From contig JBAVQS010000135.1 of assembly GCA_049694275.1 (NCBI GenBank), forward strand, positions 1 through 31,148: a stretch of DNA of 31,148 nucleotides, read 5' to 3'. Both the position numbers and the translations under genes were made by a program. How positions within the stretch are numbered: the first letter of the stretch is position 1; each line of letters begins with the position of its first letter. This document shows positions 1 through 7,699 of this stretch, in pieces. The notes under the pieces are model-generated. The model worked only from the letters and a program-made list of their open reading frames with translations, searched no databases and was not told the origin of the DNA. Source of the stretch: JBAVQS01 sp049694275 (GTDB lineage Bacteria > Chloroflexota > Anaerolineae > UBA4142 > SHND01).

Positions 1-9
1 GGCAAAGTA

Positions 10-36
10 TTTGGCCGAAAATAACTTGAACACTTT
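10..36 (+). repeat. Left terminal inverted repeat of ISAzo13-like element
   Basis: Perfect 27-bp inverted match to 2372-2398. The match stops cleanly on both sides (A at 9 against C on the complement of 2399; G at 37 against T on the complement of 2371), which defines the element ends. Confidence 0.9.
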
Positions 37-81
37 GTGGTACACTTGATCGCACTCCAGTCAGAGTGAGGCCAAGTAACC

Positions 82-354
82 ATGTCTAGATCGAGACGAC
101 GCCGGATCCATCAGTGTGGCGGTGGAACCTGCCACCGTCACCCGTATGGCTCCGTTGCCCAGCAGCACCGAGCCATTAATCGCGTACTCGCGAGTTTGGA
201 TGAGAAAAACCGTCGCCGCTTCGTTGGATTGCTAGCCCTTCAAGAAGGCGATCGCAGTATTGCACCTTTGTCCCGCATCACCGGACTGAGTCGGACCACG
301 ATCCATCGGGGTAAGCGCGAGATCGAACATCCCGCGCCTAGAGCGAATTCCTGA
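82..354 (+). pseudogene. ISAzo13-like transposase, N-terminal part (interrupted)
   Basis: The product has a basic N terminus and then a helix-turn-helix region (LDEKNRRRFVGLLAL near residue 39, SRITGLSRTTIHRGKREIE near 63-81) typical of the N-terminal DNA-binding part of ISAzo13 transposases. The genuine frame runs to base 340. After that the reading frame enters the nested IS630 element and stops at 354. Removing 341-1365 (the insert plus one TA copy) joins codon CCT/A to AG/CGC and continues in frame as KRRGRIRQPGAGRPLTEK, which is the expected continuation. The start at 82 is the longest choice; the first ~30 residues do not look family-like, so initiation could be later. Confidence 0.75.
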
Positions 355-359
355 TTGGT

Positions 360-965
360 TTAAGGCATGAGATAACCGCAATGCGCAAACCAGGCCTGTG
401 CATCTTCGGGCGTGATCGTCTGAAAAGCCCGATCTAACGCGTCGACTAACGCCTCAAACGTCCGCGCTTTCAGGCGGCGCAAGACCGTTTTGATCTTGGC
501 CCAACATTTTTCAATCGGGTTCCAGTCCGGCGAATAGGGCGGTAAATATGCCAAGCGCGCCCCCCGCGCGGCGACGGCGCGGCGGGCTGCCTCGCTCTTG
601 TGCACATTCAAATTATCAAGCACTACCACATCGCCAGGACTCAGCGTAGGCGCCAAGACTTGCTCCACATACAGATCAAAGGCATCGCGCGTCATCGCCC
701 CTTCCAACACCCAGGCCGCCGTGACCGTCGTCAGGCCGAGCGCCGCGATCAAGGTATAGTGAGGGCCGGAATAGCCGGGCGTGGCTTCCGGGACACGCAC
801 CCCCGGTGCGGCCCGGCCAAACAGCCGGGTTAACCCCAAATGGACGCCGCTTTCATCGATAAATTTGAGGTGGGCGGCGATGGTGCGTAAGGTCTCTTGC
901 GTCTGGTCGTGAAACTCCTGACGCAGTTGCTGGACGCGGGCCGTGTCGCGTTGACTGTCATGCAA
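360..965 (-). CDS. IS630-type transposase, DDE catalytic part (orfB)
   Basis: This is the catalytic half of an IS630-family transposase. The DDE triad is visible: D in FIDESGVHL (near residue 37), D in VVLDNLNVHKS (near 117) and E in PDWNPIEKCWAK (near 152). The only upstream start in frame is a TTG at 965, inside the 3' end of orfA, and family alignment suggests the frame really begins upstream of it (EKKSLHDSQ). It is therefore probably made as an orfA-orfB fusion by frame change in the run of seven A residues on the minus strand (970-976). The catalytic residues are intact, so the element may be active. Confidence 0.85.
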   Translation of the reverse strand: MHDSQRDTARVQQLRQEFHDQTQETLRTIAAHLKFIDESGVHLGLTRLFGRAAPGVRVPEATPGYSGPHYTLIAALGLTTVTAAWVLEGAMTRDAFDLYVEQVLAPTLSPGDVVVLDNLNVHKSEAARRAVAARGARLAYLPPYSPDWNPIEKCWAKIKTVLRRLKARTFEALVDALDRAFQTITPEDAQAWFAHCGYLMP

Positions 966-1314
966 CGACTTTTTTTCGCGGCAACTGGAGCCGGTGGAGT
1001 TCGCGGCACATCATACTGGGATTCGCCTGCACGCCCGTTTGCGCCGCCACCAGGGTACAGAGTTCTTCCAGCGTCGCATCCGGTTGGTGTGCGACGAGGT
1101 GTCGAATGACTGCCGCATGCGGTTGCAACAGCCGCCGGGCTCCTCCGGCATGCGGTAAGGGCGCGGTGCGCTGGGCGTTGCGAAAGATGCGCCACCACTT
1201 TTCAACGCAGGACAGGCTCACCCCGAAGGTCTCGGCGATTTCGGGTTGGGGTAGATTGGCATCGCGCACGGCCGCGATGACGCGTTCACGCAGATCAGCA
1301 GAATAGGCTTTCAT
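958..1314 (-). CDS. IS630-type transposase, helix-turn-helix part (orfA)
   Basis: DNA-binding half of the IS630 transposase. The sequence from MKAYSADLRERVIAAV through the helix-turn-helix LPQPEIAETFGVSLSCVEKWWR is the classic start of this family, so the ATG at 1314 is preferred over an in-frame ATG 12 codons upstream (1350). A second predicted helix-turn-helix region follows (residues ~50-100). The frame ends in LPRKKVVA and overlaps orfB by 8 nt. The sequence around the A7 run reads CGA AAA AAA GTC in this frame; a +1 change (or loss of one A during transcription) gives RKKSLHDSQ, the expected joint to the DDE domain. Confidence 0.85.
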   Translation of the reverse strand: MKAYSADLRERVIAAVRDANLPQPEIAETFGVSLSCVEKWWRIFRNAQRTAPLPHAGGARRLLQPHAAVIRHLVAHQPDATLEELCTLVAAQTGVQANPSMMCRELHRLQLPRKKVVA

Positions 1315-1365
1315 CGTGCTCAGCTTACCACATTTACCCCTTACTGCCAAAGGGAATTCGCTCTA

Positions 1366-2371
1366 AGCGCCGAGGCCGCATTCGCCAACCCGGCGCTGGT
1401 CGCCCGCTCACCGAAAAAAACAGCCGGGTATTCTCGATGCGCTTGATGAGCTCCTAACGGACGCCACCGCCGGCGATCCGATGACCGGGCTCAAGTGGAC
1501 CCGCAAGACCTTGCGCAAATTGACCCGGCGCCTGCGCCGCAAGTTCCGGGTGGGTCGTACCACGGTCGCGCGATTGTTACGGCTCAAGCGCTATGCGTTG
1601 CGGGCGAATCGCAAGCGGCTGAGCCGCCATCACGACCCGGAACGCGATCGCCAGATGCGCTACATCGCGCGACAGCGCCGCAAGTTTCTCAAAGCCGGTT
1701 GGCCCGCCATTAGCGTGGATACGAAGAAAAAGGAGCTGATTGGAGCCTTCAAGAACTCGGGCCGGACCTGGCGGCAAGCTCCGCTGGAGGTCCTGACGAC
1801 CGACTTCCGGCAAGATGCTGTGGGCAAAGCTGTGCCCTACGGGATTTACGATCTCGCCCGAAATGAAGGCTATGTCGTAGTCGGGCAATCCCATGAAACC
1901 GCGGCGTTTGCGGTCGCCACCATTCGCTCGTGGTGGTTGGACGTGGGGCGTCAAGCCTACCCGGGTTGCCACGAACTCCTGATTGAAGCGGATAGTGGTG
2001 GGGCCAATGGGTATCGCAACTGGCTCTGGAAAGTGGGTCTGCAAGCGCTCGCGAATGAGTTCAATCTCATGATCACCGTTACGCATTACCCGACGAGTGC
2101 CTCAAAATGGAATCCGGTTGAACACCGGTTGTTCAGTCCAATCAGCCGCAATTGGGCCGGACAGCCACTGAACAGTTTTGAGACCGTGTTAAAGTTCATT
2201 CGCACGACGAGCACTGAGACCGGGCTACGCTGTCGAGCCTGCTTGGATAAGACCGAGTACGCAACGGGGCTGAAAGTGACCAAAGCACAGAAGGAGCAGC
2301 TTCACTTCGGGTGCCGTCGTATTCTGGCCAAGTACAACTACACGCTTCGACCGCAAACCGAGGTTCGTTGA
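1366..2371 (+). pseudogene. ISAzo13-like transposase, C-terminal DDE part
   Basis: This is the remainder of the interrupted transposase. Bases 1366-1457 continue the N-terminal frame until a stop at 1455-1457. The main body is in the -1 frame from 1421 to the stop at 2371 (an ATG at 1481 lies inside it). The switch falls on the heptamer A AAA AAC at 1415-1421, in the register used for programmed -1 frameshifting, and gives TEKKQPGILDALDELL. Catalytic residues are visible: D in SVDTKKKELIGAFKNSG, D in EADSGGANGYRNW and E in TSASKWNPVEHRLF. Apart from the IS630 insertion and this possibly programmed shift it looks full length. Confidence 0.8.
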
Positions 2372-2398
2372 AAAGTGTTCAAGTTATTTTCGGCCAAA
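2372..2398 (-). repeat. Right terminal inverted repeat of ISAzo13-like element
   Basis: Perfect 27-bp inverted match to 10-36, beginning immediately after the transposase stop codon at 2369-2371. Confidence 0.9.
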
Positions 2399-2519
2399 GA
2401 CTAAGGCCCGCGCGCCTGCATAGCTGATAGGGTCACCAGTTGCGCGTCCAGACGCAGACCCATAAGATTGGGGATAGTTTTGTCGGCATGCTGCTTTCCC
2501 GAAACCTACTCTTATGTGA

Positions 2520-3464
2520 CTAGTTGCGCGAGCGGCGGACCAAGTCACGGCTCGCCTCTGACCAATCAGGAAATTGGAAGGTGAACCCCGCTTGCAACAA
2601 CCGGCCCGGGATTACTCGCCGGCTCTTGAGCACCAACTCGGTCTCTGTCCGTAGCATGAACGTTCCAAGCTCAAGCATCCAGCGCGTAGCAGGCAGCCCA
2701 AACGGCATCCCCCAGGCCGTACGCAGATGATGCATGAACTGGTTATATGGAACAGGATTGGGAGAAGCAAGGTTGACGGGCCCTTCCAGCTTCTCGTGCT
2801 CGATGAGCCAAAACACGGCGCGGATGAAATCCTGGTCATGAATCCACGAGACGTACTGGCGGCCATCCCCTGCCCTGCCGCCGAGGCCAAAACGGACCAG
2901 GCGTAGCAGTGTGTCAAATACGCCGCCACGGTCAGGGCTCATAATCATAGCCGAGCGCATGAGGACCTTGCGCGTGTCGGGCGTCTGGGCTTTATTTGCC
3001 GCCCATTCCCACGTAGTCGCAACGTCAATACTGAAACGCCAGGTCTCGGGAACATTCGGCTCGGAGCCGCCGAGGATACCGCTCGTCTCGTCATTAGGTG
3101 CATCATAACGGTGCGCATAGATCGTGGCTGTGCTTGCCTGGAGCCAAACGCGTGGTGGATGACTGACGCGAGCGAGTGCTTCGCCGATGACCTTTGTGGA
3201 TTTCACCCGCGATTCCATAATCAGCCGCCGGTTCGCGGGCGTATAGCGACAATTGACGCTGCGCCCCGTCAGGTTGATCACAACATCCGCGACGTCGAGC
3301 TCGGCCACCCAATCGCCCGGCGTCTCTGCATCCCACATGACGACACGCCAGGGAGCCTGAATGGGCTTGCGGCTTAGAACGACCACCTCATGTCCCATCT
3401 GGTGAAATGCCCGTGCGAGAATCGTCCCAACCTGCCCACTGCCACCGGGGATAATCACTTTCAT
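2520..3464 (-). CDS. TIGR01777-type NAD(P)-dependent epimerase (SulA/YfcH-like)
   Basis: The product is a Rossmann-fold protein of the extended SDR type. The nucleotide-binding motif IIPGGSGQVG is at residues 4-13, and DVVINLTGRSVNCRYT with the later RVWLQASTATIYAHR matches the TIGR01777/YfcH family (members are ~300 residues; this is 314). The C terminus has the family's substrate-side segment (GPVNLASPNPVPYNQF, LELGTFMLRTETELVLKSRRVIPG). The canonical YxxxK pair is not clear, as is usual for this family. The ATG at 3464 is preferred because it puts MKVIIPGGSGQ at the N terminus; a TTG four codons upstream (3476) is the alternative. It stands alone; the physiological substrate of the family is unknown. 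Confidence 0.85.
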   Translation of the reverse strand: MKVIIPGGSGQVGTILARAFHQMGHEVVVLSRKPIQAPWRVVMWDAETPGDWVAELDVADVVINLTGRSVNCRYTPANRRLIMESRVKSTKVIGEALARVSHPPRVWLQASTATIYAHRYDAPNDETSGILGGSEPNVPETWRFSIDVATTWEWAANKAQTPDTRKVLMRSAMIMSPDRGGVFDTLLRLVRFGLGGRAGDGRQYVSWIHDQDFIRAVFWLIEHEKLEGPVNLASPNPVPYNQFMHHLRTAWGMPFGLPATRWMLELGTFMLRTETELVLKSRRVIPGRLLQAGFTFQFPDWSEASRDLVRRSRN

Positions 3465-3551
3465 AGTCAAACGCAATCGATCTTTTGGAATCGGGGCACC
3501 AAATTGCCCATTTGTTTTAGGTCCTTGCCCGTGCTAGAATGCTTTACGTAT

Positions 3552-4424
3552 TCAGGCGGTCATCAGTTTCACATAGATCTCTTCAAGCGCCGATTCCTCG
3601 ACCGAAAGATCGACCAATGCCCAATTGTGCGCCGAGATCTGGTCGAGCATGTGTGCCATCTGAGGCACGTCGGTAGTGCGAAAGACATAGTTGCCATCAC
3701 GGTGGGTGTATTCGAGGGGCTCGTCGGCCCGGAAAACGATCTGGTACTCGCGACTGCCGAGGCTGCGCCGAATGGTTTCCATGCTGTCGCAGATGACCAT
3801 GCGCCCATTCTTGATGATCGCCACCCGGTCGCAGATGTGCTCGACGTGAAAAAGATTGTGCGCGCTCAAAAGAATCGTATGTCCCTGCTGGCGCAATGTC
3901 TTGAAATAGTTGATAATAAAGAACGAGGTCAGCGGGTCGAGGCCGGAATTGGGCTCGTCGAGAATAAGGAGTTTGGGGTCGTGCAACAGGGCGCGGGCAA
4001 TCGCCACTTTGCGCTTCATCCCTTTAGAAAATTCGCCGGTGAGCTGGTCCTGTTGGGGGAGATTGAGTTCACCGAGCAGCTCATCGATCCGCGCCTGCGC
4101 CTGTTTCCGGGGTAACCCATACACCTCAGAAAAGAACAAGAGATACTCGCGGGCGGTCATGTTCTCATAGAGCGGGCTCTCTTCCGGCAGGTATCCGATC
4201 ACGCGCTTGGCCGCGGTGCTGTCCTTGCTCATATCATGGCCCATCACGCGCACCTCGCCGGAGGTCGGAGCGACTAACCCAGCAATCATTTTGAGCGTGG
4301 TGCTCTTGCCCGCGCCGTTGTGGCCGATAATGCCGACAATCTCACCGTCGTCTACATGAAAATCGAGCGCGTCGACGGCAGTAAACTTTCCATAGTGCTT
4401 TGAAACCTGTTTCAATTCAATCAT
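3552..4424 (-). CDS. ABC transporter ATP-binding protein (ABC-2 exporter type)
   Basis: ATPase of an ABC-2 exporter. Walker A GHNGAGKST is at residues 34-42, the signature is FSKGMKRK (a variant LSGGQ with an extra spacer typical of NatA/CcmA-like ATPases), and Walker B LLILDEPNSGLD is followed by the switch His in ILLSAHN. Residues ~225-290 form the C-terminal extension common in the NatA group. The start codon is the ATG at 4424-4422, directly abutting the ATG of the divergent permease at 4425; a GTG at 4430 preceded by GAGGAT is an alternative that would overlap the permease start. The two permeases on the other strand (4425-7150) are the obvious partners. The substrate cannot be told. Confidence 0.93.
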   Translation of the reverse strand: MIELKQVSKHYGKFTAVDALDFHVDDGEIVGIIGHNGAGKSTTLKMIAGLVAPTSGEVRVMGHDMSKDSTAAKRVIGYLPEESPLYENMTAREYLLFFSEVYGLPRKQAQARIDELLGELNLPQQDQLTGEFSKGMKRKVAIARALLHDPKLLILDEPNSGLDPLTSFFIINYFKTLRQQGHTILLSAHNLFHVEHICDRVAIIKNGRMVICDSMETIRRSLGSREYQIVFRADEPLEYTHRDGNYVFRTTDVPQMAHMLDQISAHNWALVDLSVEESALEEIYVKLMTA

Positions 4425-6119
4425 ATGCACATCATCCTCAGTATCGCCAAACGAGAATTGACGCGGCTGCGCTCGCGCTTTCGCGGGCGCGCCCGATATG
4501 TGTTCCTCCTGATTGTCCTTGCCGCGGTCGGCCTGGCCGTGCTCACTTATCGCGCATCGCCGAGCATCGGCCGCGGGCTATATCGCATCGGGGTTTCACC
4601 CGGCGGGCCGCACATCCAGGACGGACGCTTTAGCCTAGTCGAAATGGACGCCGCAACCGGGCAACAGCAGCTCGACAGCCGGGCGATTGACGCCTATATC
4701 GACGGCGCGCAGGTGGTGGCGCGTAACGACGACCATTCCCAATACGCGGTGAACGCGCTCAAGCAGGTGCTGGAAAAGAGCGAACTGGCGCGGATCGGCG
4801 AACAACCGGATATCACCAGAACTTTTCCCCTGCGCATCCAGGTGAATTATCTCACATCACCCGATGGGACGTCTACCGGGGGCGCTGACAATACCGACGC
4901 GGCGGTCGCCGAAGAATTGCGTAAAGCTCAGAACGGCGATACCTCGATCGGGTCGCCCGGCGACAAGCAGATCATTATCCCGTCCCTCACCGCGCCGCCC
5001 AACCCGTTCGCGCAGGTCATTCTGGCGTTCCTCTTTATCCTGCCGGTATTTATGGTCAGCGTCTTTTTCACGAGCGGGTTCATGGATGAAAAGACCAACC
5101 GCCGCCTCATCATCCTGCTGTCCGCTCCATTGACGCCGTTCCAGATCATTATCGGCAAGATGATTCCTTATGTGACCTTTGCGCTGGCCGGCGTCCTGGT
5201 GATCAGTTGGGTCACCCATGGCGACCCGCTGCTCTCCCTCGCAATTTTTACGCCCGCCATCCTGTTTATCTTTGGTATCTATCTGATCGTGCCCATGCTC
5301 TATCGCACGTTCAAGGATACCACCTTTATCTCGATGCTCGCGACGGCGATGACCACCGCCTACTTGATCTTTCCCGCCATGTTCTCCGGTCTGTCGGAAA
5401 TGGCCTATATGTCCCCCATCACCCTCGCCGTCAAGATGTATCGCGGTGAAGCATTTGGCATCCGGGAATATCTCTTCTCTACCCTGCCCCTTACCCTTAT
5501 CTTTGCCGGCGCGCTCTATGTCAGCACCCGCGTGCTCAACGAAGAGTACCTGATGGGATACCGCCCCATTCACCGCAAGCTCGTCGACGCCATTTACCTC
5601 GCCATCAACCGCAAGCACACTTATCTCTCAATTCTGGTCCTCAGCCTCGCGCTAATTCCGCTCGTCTATATCGTCCAGTTGATCGTCCTCGCCATCTCCA
5701 GCAATGTGCCCACCCGCTTGACCATTGGCGGCATCCCCATTGCGATCGCCGGGATGCTCGTCGCCGCCGCCATGATCGAAGAGGTGGTCAAGTCCTCCGG
5801 CATCGTGGCCCTGAACGAGCATGGATATGTCCGCGGCTGGCGCGACACCCTGGCCCTCTCTTTCCTTTCAGCGCTCGGGTTCCTGATTGGCGAAAAGGGG
5901 CTGTTGCTCGTCTCGCTCGGCATCGTCTCACAATCCGGCCTGTCCGAAGCGCTGTTCAACTCGGGGCTCTTGCCTCTCCCCCTCGCCGCGCATTTCGTCT
6001 TTACCTTTATCGTCTGCGCGCTGACAACCCGGCTACGCGTCCGCTACCCGCTGGCGATCCTGGCGGCCACCTTTGTCCACTCGGTTTATAACTATATCCT
6101 GCTCGGAGGTATCCGGTGA
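4425..6119 (+). CDS. ABC-2 permease fused to a C-terminal PrsW-like intramembrane protease domain
   Basis: The N-terminal ~400 residues form an ABC-2/NatB-type permease: a short amphipathic start (MHIILSIAKRELTRLRSR), a first membrane segment (~27-43), a long extracytoplasmic region (~45-195) and a run of membrane helices beginning near 200 with the intracellular MDEKTNRRLIILLSAPLT. The C-terminal ~150 residues have PrsW-family protease motifs inside membrane helices: EEVVK (451-455), GFLIGE with E489, H523 in HFVFTF, and HSVYN with H552 and N556. These residues form the likely metal site. The gene starts back-to-back with the ATPase and overlaps the next permease by 4 nt. No Shine-Dalgarno precedes the start. 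The ABC-2 call is firm; the protease call is based on motif order and topology. Confidence 0.85.
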   Translation: MHIILSIAKRELTRLRSRFRGRARYVFLLIVLAAVGLAVLTYRASPSIGRGLYRIGVSPGGPHIQDGRFSLVEMDAATGQQQLDSRAIDAYIDGAQVVARNDDHSQYAVNALKQVLEKSELARIGEQPDITRTFPLRIQVNYLTSPDGTSTGGADNTDAAVAEELRKAQNGDTSIGSPGDKQIIIPSLTAPPNPFAQVILAFLFILPVFMVSVFFTSGFMDEKTNRRLIILLSAPLTPFQIIIGKMIPYVTFALAGVLVISWVTHGDPLLSLAIFTPAILFIFGIYLIVPMLYRTFKDTTFISMLATAMTTAYLIFPAMFSGLSEMAYMSPITLAVKMYRGEAFGIREYLFSTLPLTLIFAGALYVSTRVLNEEYLMGYRPIHRKLVDAIYLAINRKHTYLSILVLSLALIPLVYIVQLIVLAISSNVPTRLTIGGIPIAIAGMLVAAAMIEEVVKSSGIVALNEHGYVRGWRDTLALSFLSALGFLIGEKGLLLVSLGIVSQSGLSEALFNSGLLPLPLAAHFVFTFIVCALTTRLRVRYPLAILAATFVHSVYNYILLGGIR

Positions 6120-7150
6120 ACGAGTTCCTGGCGATTATCAAAAAAGAACTGCGGGCCATCGCCCGCGAGCGAACCATCCTGATTGCCATCGTCATCCAGT
6201 TGTTCATCGCCTCGTTCTCGTCCGCGCTGCTGATTGGTCTCCTCTCGATCTATGATCCCAACTCGATGACCATCAACGCGAACGTCCCATTGCGCGTGGG
6301 CATCATGGGCGACACCGCGACGCCGCTGGCCGGATTCCTGCGCGAGCGATCCATGCGGATCGTCCCGCTCGGCGGACCGGATGACGCTGCCCAGGCCTTT
6401 CAGACCGGCAAGGTAGACCTCGTCCTCCAGGTTCCGCCGGACAACGGCGGGGCGATGAACATGCAGATGTTCCTCCCGCGTTCGGAGGTCATCTCGTCGT
6501 TCATCCAGATCTTTATGCACGAGCCGTTGAAAAAGTACGAGAACTATTTGCGCCAGGAACGCGGCATCGTCGTCAACTTTACCGACCTGACCGGCAAGCC
6601 CTCGACGACCTTTGAATTTCTCTATTCGGTGCTGGTCCCCCTGCTCATGTTCTTCCCGGCGTTCGTCGCCGGGAGCCTCGTAATCGACTCACTCTCGGAA
6701 GAGCTCGAGACGCATACGCTCGAAACCCTGTGGTCGGCGCCCCTCTCGATCAACACCATCCTCGCCGCCAAGATCGGCGCCGCGCTCGCCGTCGCCATGC
6801 TCCAGATTCTCCTCTGGCTGGCGCTCTTGCGCGTGAACCAGATCGATATTCAGAATATCGGGTTGGTGTTTCTGCTGGCAACCTTTTCCGCGGCGATCCT
6901 GATCACGATCTGCGCCTTTATCGCTATGCTCCTCCGCGACCGCGAGCGATCCCAGTTTCTCTATTCGATCTTTATGCTAACCGTCGGGAGCCTGAGCTAC
7001 CTGATCGCATCCTCGCCTTTGCAGCTCGTTACCCGCCTGTCCATTGGGGACTATTATACGGGGGTTATCGATGTCGCCAAATACGGCCTCATCCTCGCCG
7101 CGCTCCTGTTTGTCCTCTTCCGCTTCCAGCGGCGGCTCATCAGCCCGTAG
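6116..7150 (+). CDS. ABC-2 type transporter permease
   Basis: Second permease of the exporter. The GTG start at 6116 overlaps the preceding TGA as GTGA, with GGAGGT five bases upstream at 6105-6110, so the two genes are translationally coupled. The 344-residue product has the ABC-2 layout: amphipathic N terminus (NEFLAIIKKELRAIARERT), first membrane helix (~19-43), an extracytoplasmic domain (~45-165), then about five membrane helices with the cytoplasmic ETHTLETLWSAPLS segment typical of the family. Together with the ATPase and the PrsW-fused permease it would form a heterodimeric exporter. Its stop overlaps the stop of the convergent acetyltransferase. Confidence 0.9.
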   Translation: MNEFLAIIKKELRAIARERTILIAIVIQLFIASFSSALLIGLLSIYDPNSMTINANVPLRVGIMGDTATPLAGFLRERSMRIVPLGGPDDAAQAFQTGKVDLVLQVPPDNGGAMNMQMFLPRSEVISSFIQIFMHEPLKKYENYLRQERGIVVNFTDLTGKPSTTFEFLYSVLVPLLMFFPAFVAGSLVIDSLSEELETHTLETLWSAPLSINTILAAKIGAALAVAMLQILLWLALLRVNQIDIQNIGLVFLLATFSAAILITICAFIAMLLRDRERSQFLYSIFMLTVGSLSYLIASSPLQLVTRLSIGDYYTGVIDVAKYGLILAALLFVLFRFQRRLISP

Positions 7151-7697
7151 GGCGCGTATGCGACAGGTTTGAAACCGGGCCCTCCCGAAGCAGCTTGTAC
7201 ATGAGAACGGTCGGGTCCAGAGCGCCGTTTGCGCTCTGCGCGTATTCGGGGATAACGCCAGCGCGGGCATAGCCCAGAGCCAGGTAGAGCTTCTCAGATG
7301 GGTCCCCCTGGCGCGTATCGAGGACCAGCGTAGTACGCCCAGCTTTCCGCGCCTCCTCTTCAATAGCCTGCATTAGCGCGCGCCCGATTCCTCGGCGGCG
7401 AAACCGCGTGTATACCATGAGCTTGGCCACCTCGGCGCGATGGGTCGCATTCGGACGAGTTGCCATCACCAATTGAACGGCCCCCGCCACCTGCTCATCC
7501 ACGCGGGCAACGAGCAGCACGTGATGAGAACCGGCCAGGTCGGCAAGCACTTGTCGCCAATAAGTCTCCGCATCCAGATCAGATAGCGGAAAAAGAAAGC
7601 CCACGGACGCGCCGCTCGCTACCGTCTCTTGCAATAAAGCGACCAAGTCCGGCAAAAACACCAGGACCTGGTCGACGGTGGGGCGAAAAATATTCAC
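7140..7697 (-). CDS. GNAT family N-acetyltransferase
   Basis: A single GNAT domain of 185 residues. The acetyl-CoA pyrophosphate loop is RFRRRGIGRALM (Q/RxxGxG/A type), preceded by the conserved beta-strand VAKLMVYTRF and followed by TTLVLDTRQGDPSEKLYLALGYARAGVIPEYA, the typical motif B. The GTG at 7697 is chosen because it directly precedes the family-like N terminus and has GAGGGGGA about 7 nt upstream; upstream in-frame sequence is antisense-like to the permease gene. It starts 2 nt after the MalG-like stop, so it is co-transcribed with the sugar permeases. The substrate amine is unknown. Confidence 0.85.
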   Translation of the reverse strand: MNIFRPTVDQVLVFLPDLVALLQETVASGASVGFLFPLSDLDAETYWRQVLADLAGSHHVLLVARVDEQVAGAVQLVMATRPNATHRAEVAKLMVYTRFRRRGIGRALMQAIEEEARKAGRTTLVLDTRQGDPSEKLYLALGYARAGVIPEYAQSANGALDPTVLMYKLLREGPVSNLSHTRPTG

Positions 7698-7699
7698 CT

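Larger units (their letters stand above)
339..1365 (-). mobile_element. IS630-type insertion sequence with TA target duplication
   Basis: The element occupies 341-1363. TA dinucleotides at 339-340 and 1364-1365 flank it, the expected TA duplication for the IS630/Tc1 group. The ends carry imperfect inverted repeats: an 11-bp perfect core GAGCGAATTCC at 341-351 matches the complement of 1353-1363, followed by weaker similarity further in. It encodes two overlapping minus-strand frames, a helix-turn-helix ORF and a DDE ORF. It inserted into the resident ISAzo13-like transposase gene, so it arrived later. Confidence 0.9.
10..2398 (+). mobile_element. ISAzo13-like insertion sequence, interrupted by an IS630-type element
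   Basis: The ends are 27-bp perfect inverted repeats at 10-36 and 2372-2398 (left end reads TTTGGCCGAAAATAAC...). Between them lies a transposase reading frame with ISAzo13-family features, interrupted at 341-1363 by a second insertion sequence. Without the insert the element would be about 1.36 kb. I could not see a convincing target duplication outside the repeats: the left flank ends in GTA and the right flank begins GAC. The family call rests on the C-terminal DDE sequence. Confidence 0.85.

Noticed and set aside
4857..5618. A 253-codon minus-strand frame inside the permease-PrsW gene
   Set aside because: Composition is very charged and low complexity, as expected from the antisense of hydrophobic codons; the sense protein is clearly a membrane protein.
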